Shown piece by piece: positions 63,044-64,000 of a stretch of DNA of 64,000 nucleotides. Origin of the DNA: CAVSJA01 sp963728145 (GTDB taxonomy: Bacteria; Bacteroidota; Bacteroidia; Chitinophagales; Chitinophagaceae); the NCBI GenBank assembly GCA_963728145.1, contig CAVSJA010000008.1:186001-250000 (forward strand), read 5' to 3'. Below the pieces are notes generated by a model. The model had not been told where the DNA came from, did no database searches, and was given only the letters and a program-made list of their open reading frames with translations. The translations under genes and the position numbers were made by a program. Position 1 is the first letter of the stretch. Each line of letters begins with the position of its first letter.

Positions 63044-64000
63044 ATGAAACTGATCTATTGTTCCCGCAGGAAACTGAAGGTAATTCTCCTGGTTATAACG
63101 CTAACAACGTTACAAACTTCAGCACAAATTTGTTCTGACCCGGCCAATACAATTTATGGCTTGAGCAATACTGGCAATATTCATCCTGTTACGGTAGCTA
63201 CCGGCGCTGTTGGACCACAAATCAACCCTGCATACGCTACGGCACCAAACGGACCAAATGGAATAGGTTATAATAATATTAATCAGCGTTTTTATTTTTT
63301 CAAAAGCAGTCCAGGTGCCCCCGTTCAGGAATTTGTTTCATTTGATCCTGCGCTGAATCTTGTTACACCTCTTGCAAATTGTCCTTCAATCTATTCGGTG
63401 TACGTCGGATGTGTTACGCCTAACGGCACAGGATACTATTGCTGGGATTCGCGCGCAAATTTCTACTATTACAATATTCTTGCAAATACGTGGACTTTCA
63501 TCACCAATACGATGGTGGATAATCTCGGGAATGATGTTGACGCAATCATCAGAATGCATGGATCTGGCGATATCGCCATCGATGGTTGGGGAAATATGCT
63601 GATGGTGCCTTCGAGTAATGCACGCTATGCCTTATATGAAATGGCTGCTCCTTTACCCACAAGCCCTGTTGCAAGTATCACGGTTCAGGAGTTAAAGCCA
63701 TTGACAAATCCTCCGGGCAAGTTTGTCGGCATTACATTAAACTCTACCGGGCAGATTCTGCTTAGTACGGCAGCTCCAAACAACAGATTGTATCGTTTGG
63801 AAAATAATATGTCGCTCACTTTTGTCGCTAATTTGGCTGGTGATATGGCGGACCTGACTTCCTGCAATTTCCCGGTTAATATCCTGCCGATAACATTTAA
63901 AGGCTTCACTGCTTCATTGAAGAATAGTAAAGTTTCATTGGATTGGCAAGTCAGCAAAGACGAACCAGTTCACGGTTATACGATAGAGCGAAGCAGCAAT
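63044..64000 (+). CDS. Large exported protein, cut by window end
   Basis: 319 codons seen from ATG 63044. Signal peptide with MKLIYCSRRKLKVILLVITL. The body is rich in Asn, Thr and aromatics with repeated strand motifs (NQRFYFFKSSPG, TGYYCWDSRANFYYYN, GWGNMLMVPSSNARYALYEM, NNRLYRLENN), suggesting a beta-propeller-like layout. The last residues (FKGFTASLKNSKVSLDWQVS, then HGYTIERSSN) match the Fn3-like linker before the T9SS domain in the protein at 14177, so a sorting domain probably follows beyond the edge. Function unknown. Confidence 0.75.
   Translation, partial: MKLIYCSRRKLKVILLVITLTTLQTSAQICSDPANTIYGLSNTGNIHPVTVATGAVGPQINPAYATAPNGPNGIGYNNINQRFYFFKSSPGAPVQEFVSFDPALNLVTPLANCPSIYSVYVGCVTPNGTGYYCWDSRANFYYYNILANTWTFITNTMVDNLGNDVDAIIRMHGSGDIAIDGWGNMLMVPSSNARYALYEMAAPLPTSPVASITVQELKPLTNPPGKFVGITLNSTGQILLSTAAPNNRLYRLENNMSLTFVANLAGDMADLTSCNFPVNILPITFKGFTASLKNSKVSLDWQVSKDEPVHGYTIERSSN

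Overview
The window looks like chromosomal DNA of a Bacteroidota member, most likely Chitinophagales/Chitinophagaceae-like. Grounds: promoters of the Bacteroidota type (TTG at -33, TAnnTTTG at -7), TonB-type beta-barrel receptors with CarboxypepD_reg N-domains, a type IX secretion (T9SS) C-terminal sorting domain, many small lipoproteins with LxxC lipoboxes, a Bacteroidota-type arginine decarboxylase, bacilliredoxin, an acyl-CoA-binding protein and a DUF4199 gene. No rRNA, tRNA, IS transposase, prophage or CRISPR array was seen.

Layout. 1-7.7 kb (mostly minus strand): C-terminally cut subtilase, CNT nucleoside transporter, thioredoxin, and a full-length dnaE broken by about a dozen small indels, whose promoter and first codons are tandemly repeated (172 bp unit). 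7.8-19 kb: NlpC/P60 lipoprotein, flippase, M1 aminopeptidase, peptide-binding lipoprotein, a T9SS-secreted protein next to a truncated copy, msrA, rpmI-rplT and arginine decarboxylase (the last two frameshifted). 19-24.3 kb: small exported proteins, Hsp20, bacilliredoxin, lgt. 24.5-30.7 kb: two paralogous TonB-type outer membrane receptors. The 1 kb between them holds two 22-codon genes for near-identical micro-lipoproteins, three related 3' stem-loops and a promoter-plus-terminator unit without an ORF. 30.8-39 kb: yajQ, a VOC protein, rpmE2, a GlmU-like protein, tpiA, hemerythrin, then flippase and glycosyltransferases. 39-49.5 kb: mixed small genes, VanZ, lepA, SGNH hydrolase. 49.5-57.7 kb (minus): a run of genes including all four enzymes of GDP-D-glycero-alpha-D-manno-heptose synthesis (gmhA, hddA, gmhB, hddC), two glycosyltransferases, DUF4199 and a dihydroorotase homologue that has lost catalytic metal ligands. 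57.8-64 kb: GH20-like enzyme, a MITE-like palindromic element, then a DtxR/MntR regulator divergent from a diheme cytochrome - Rieske - porin operon with a DtxR-like operator in the shared promoter, and a cut exported protein.

Two themes cut across the map. First, many intergenic gaps carry degenerate short-unit repeats (units such as ggcaatag, ggttgac, ggttgattg, aataatca) laid out as inverted arms, sometimes overlapping stop codons or promoters. Second, single-base indels break housekeeping genes (dnaE, rplT, arginine decarboxylase) and an SGNH hydrolase. Most are simple base gains or losses and probably reflect sequence errors, but their density in dnaE is striking. The strongest candidate for something undescribed is the micro-lipoprotein array at 27.1-28.0 kb.
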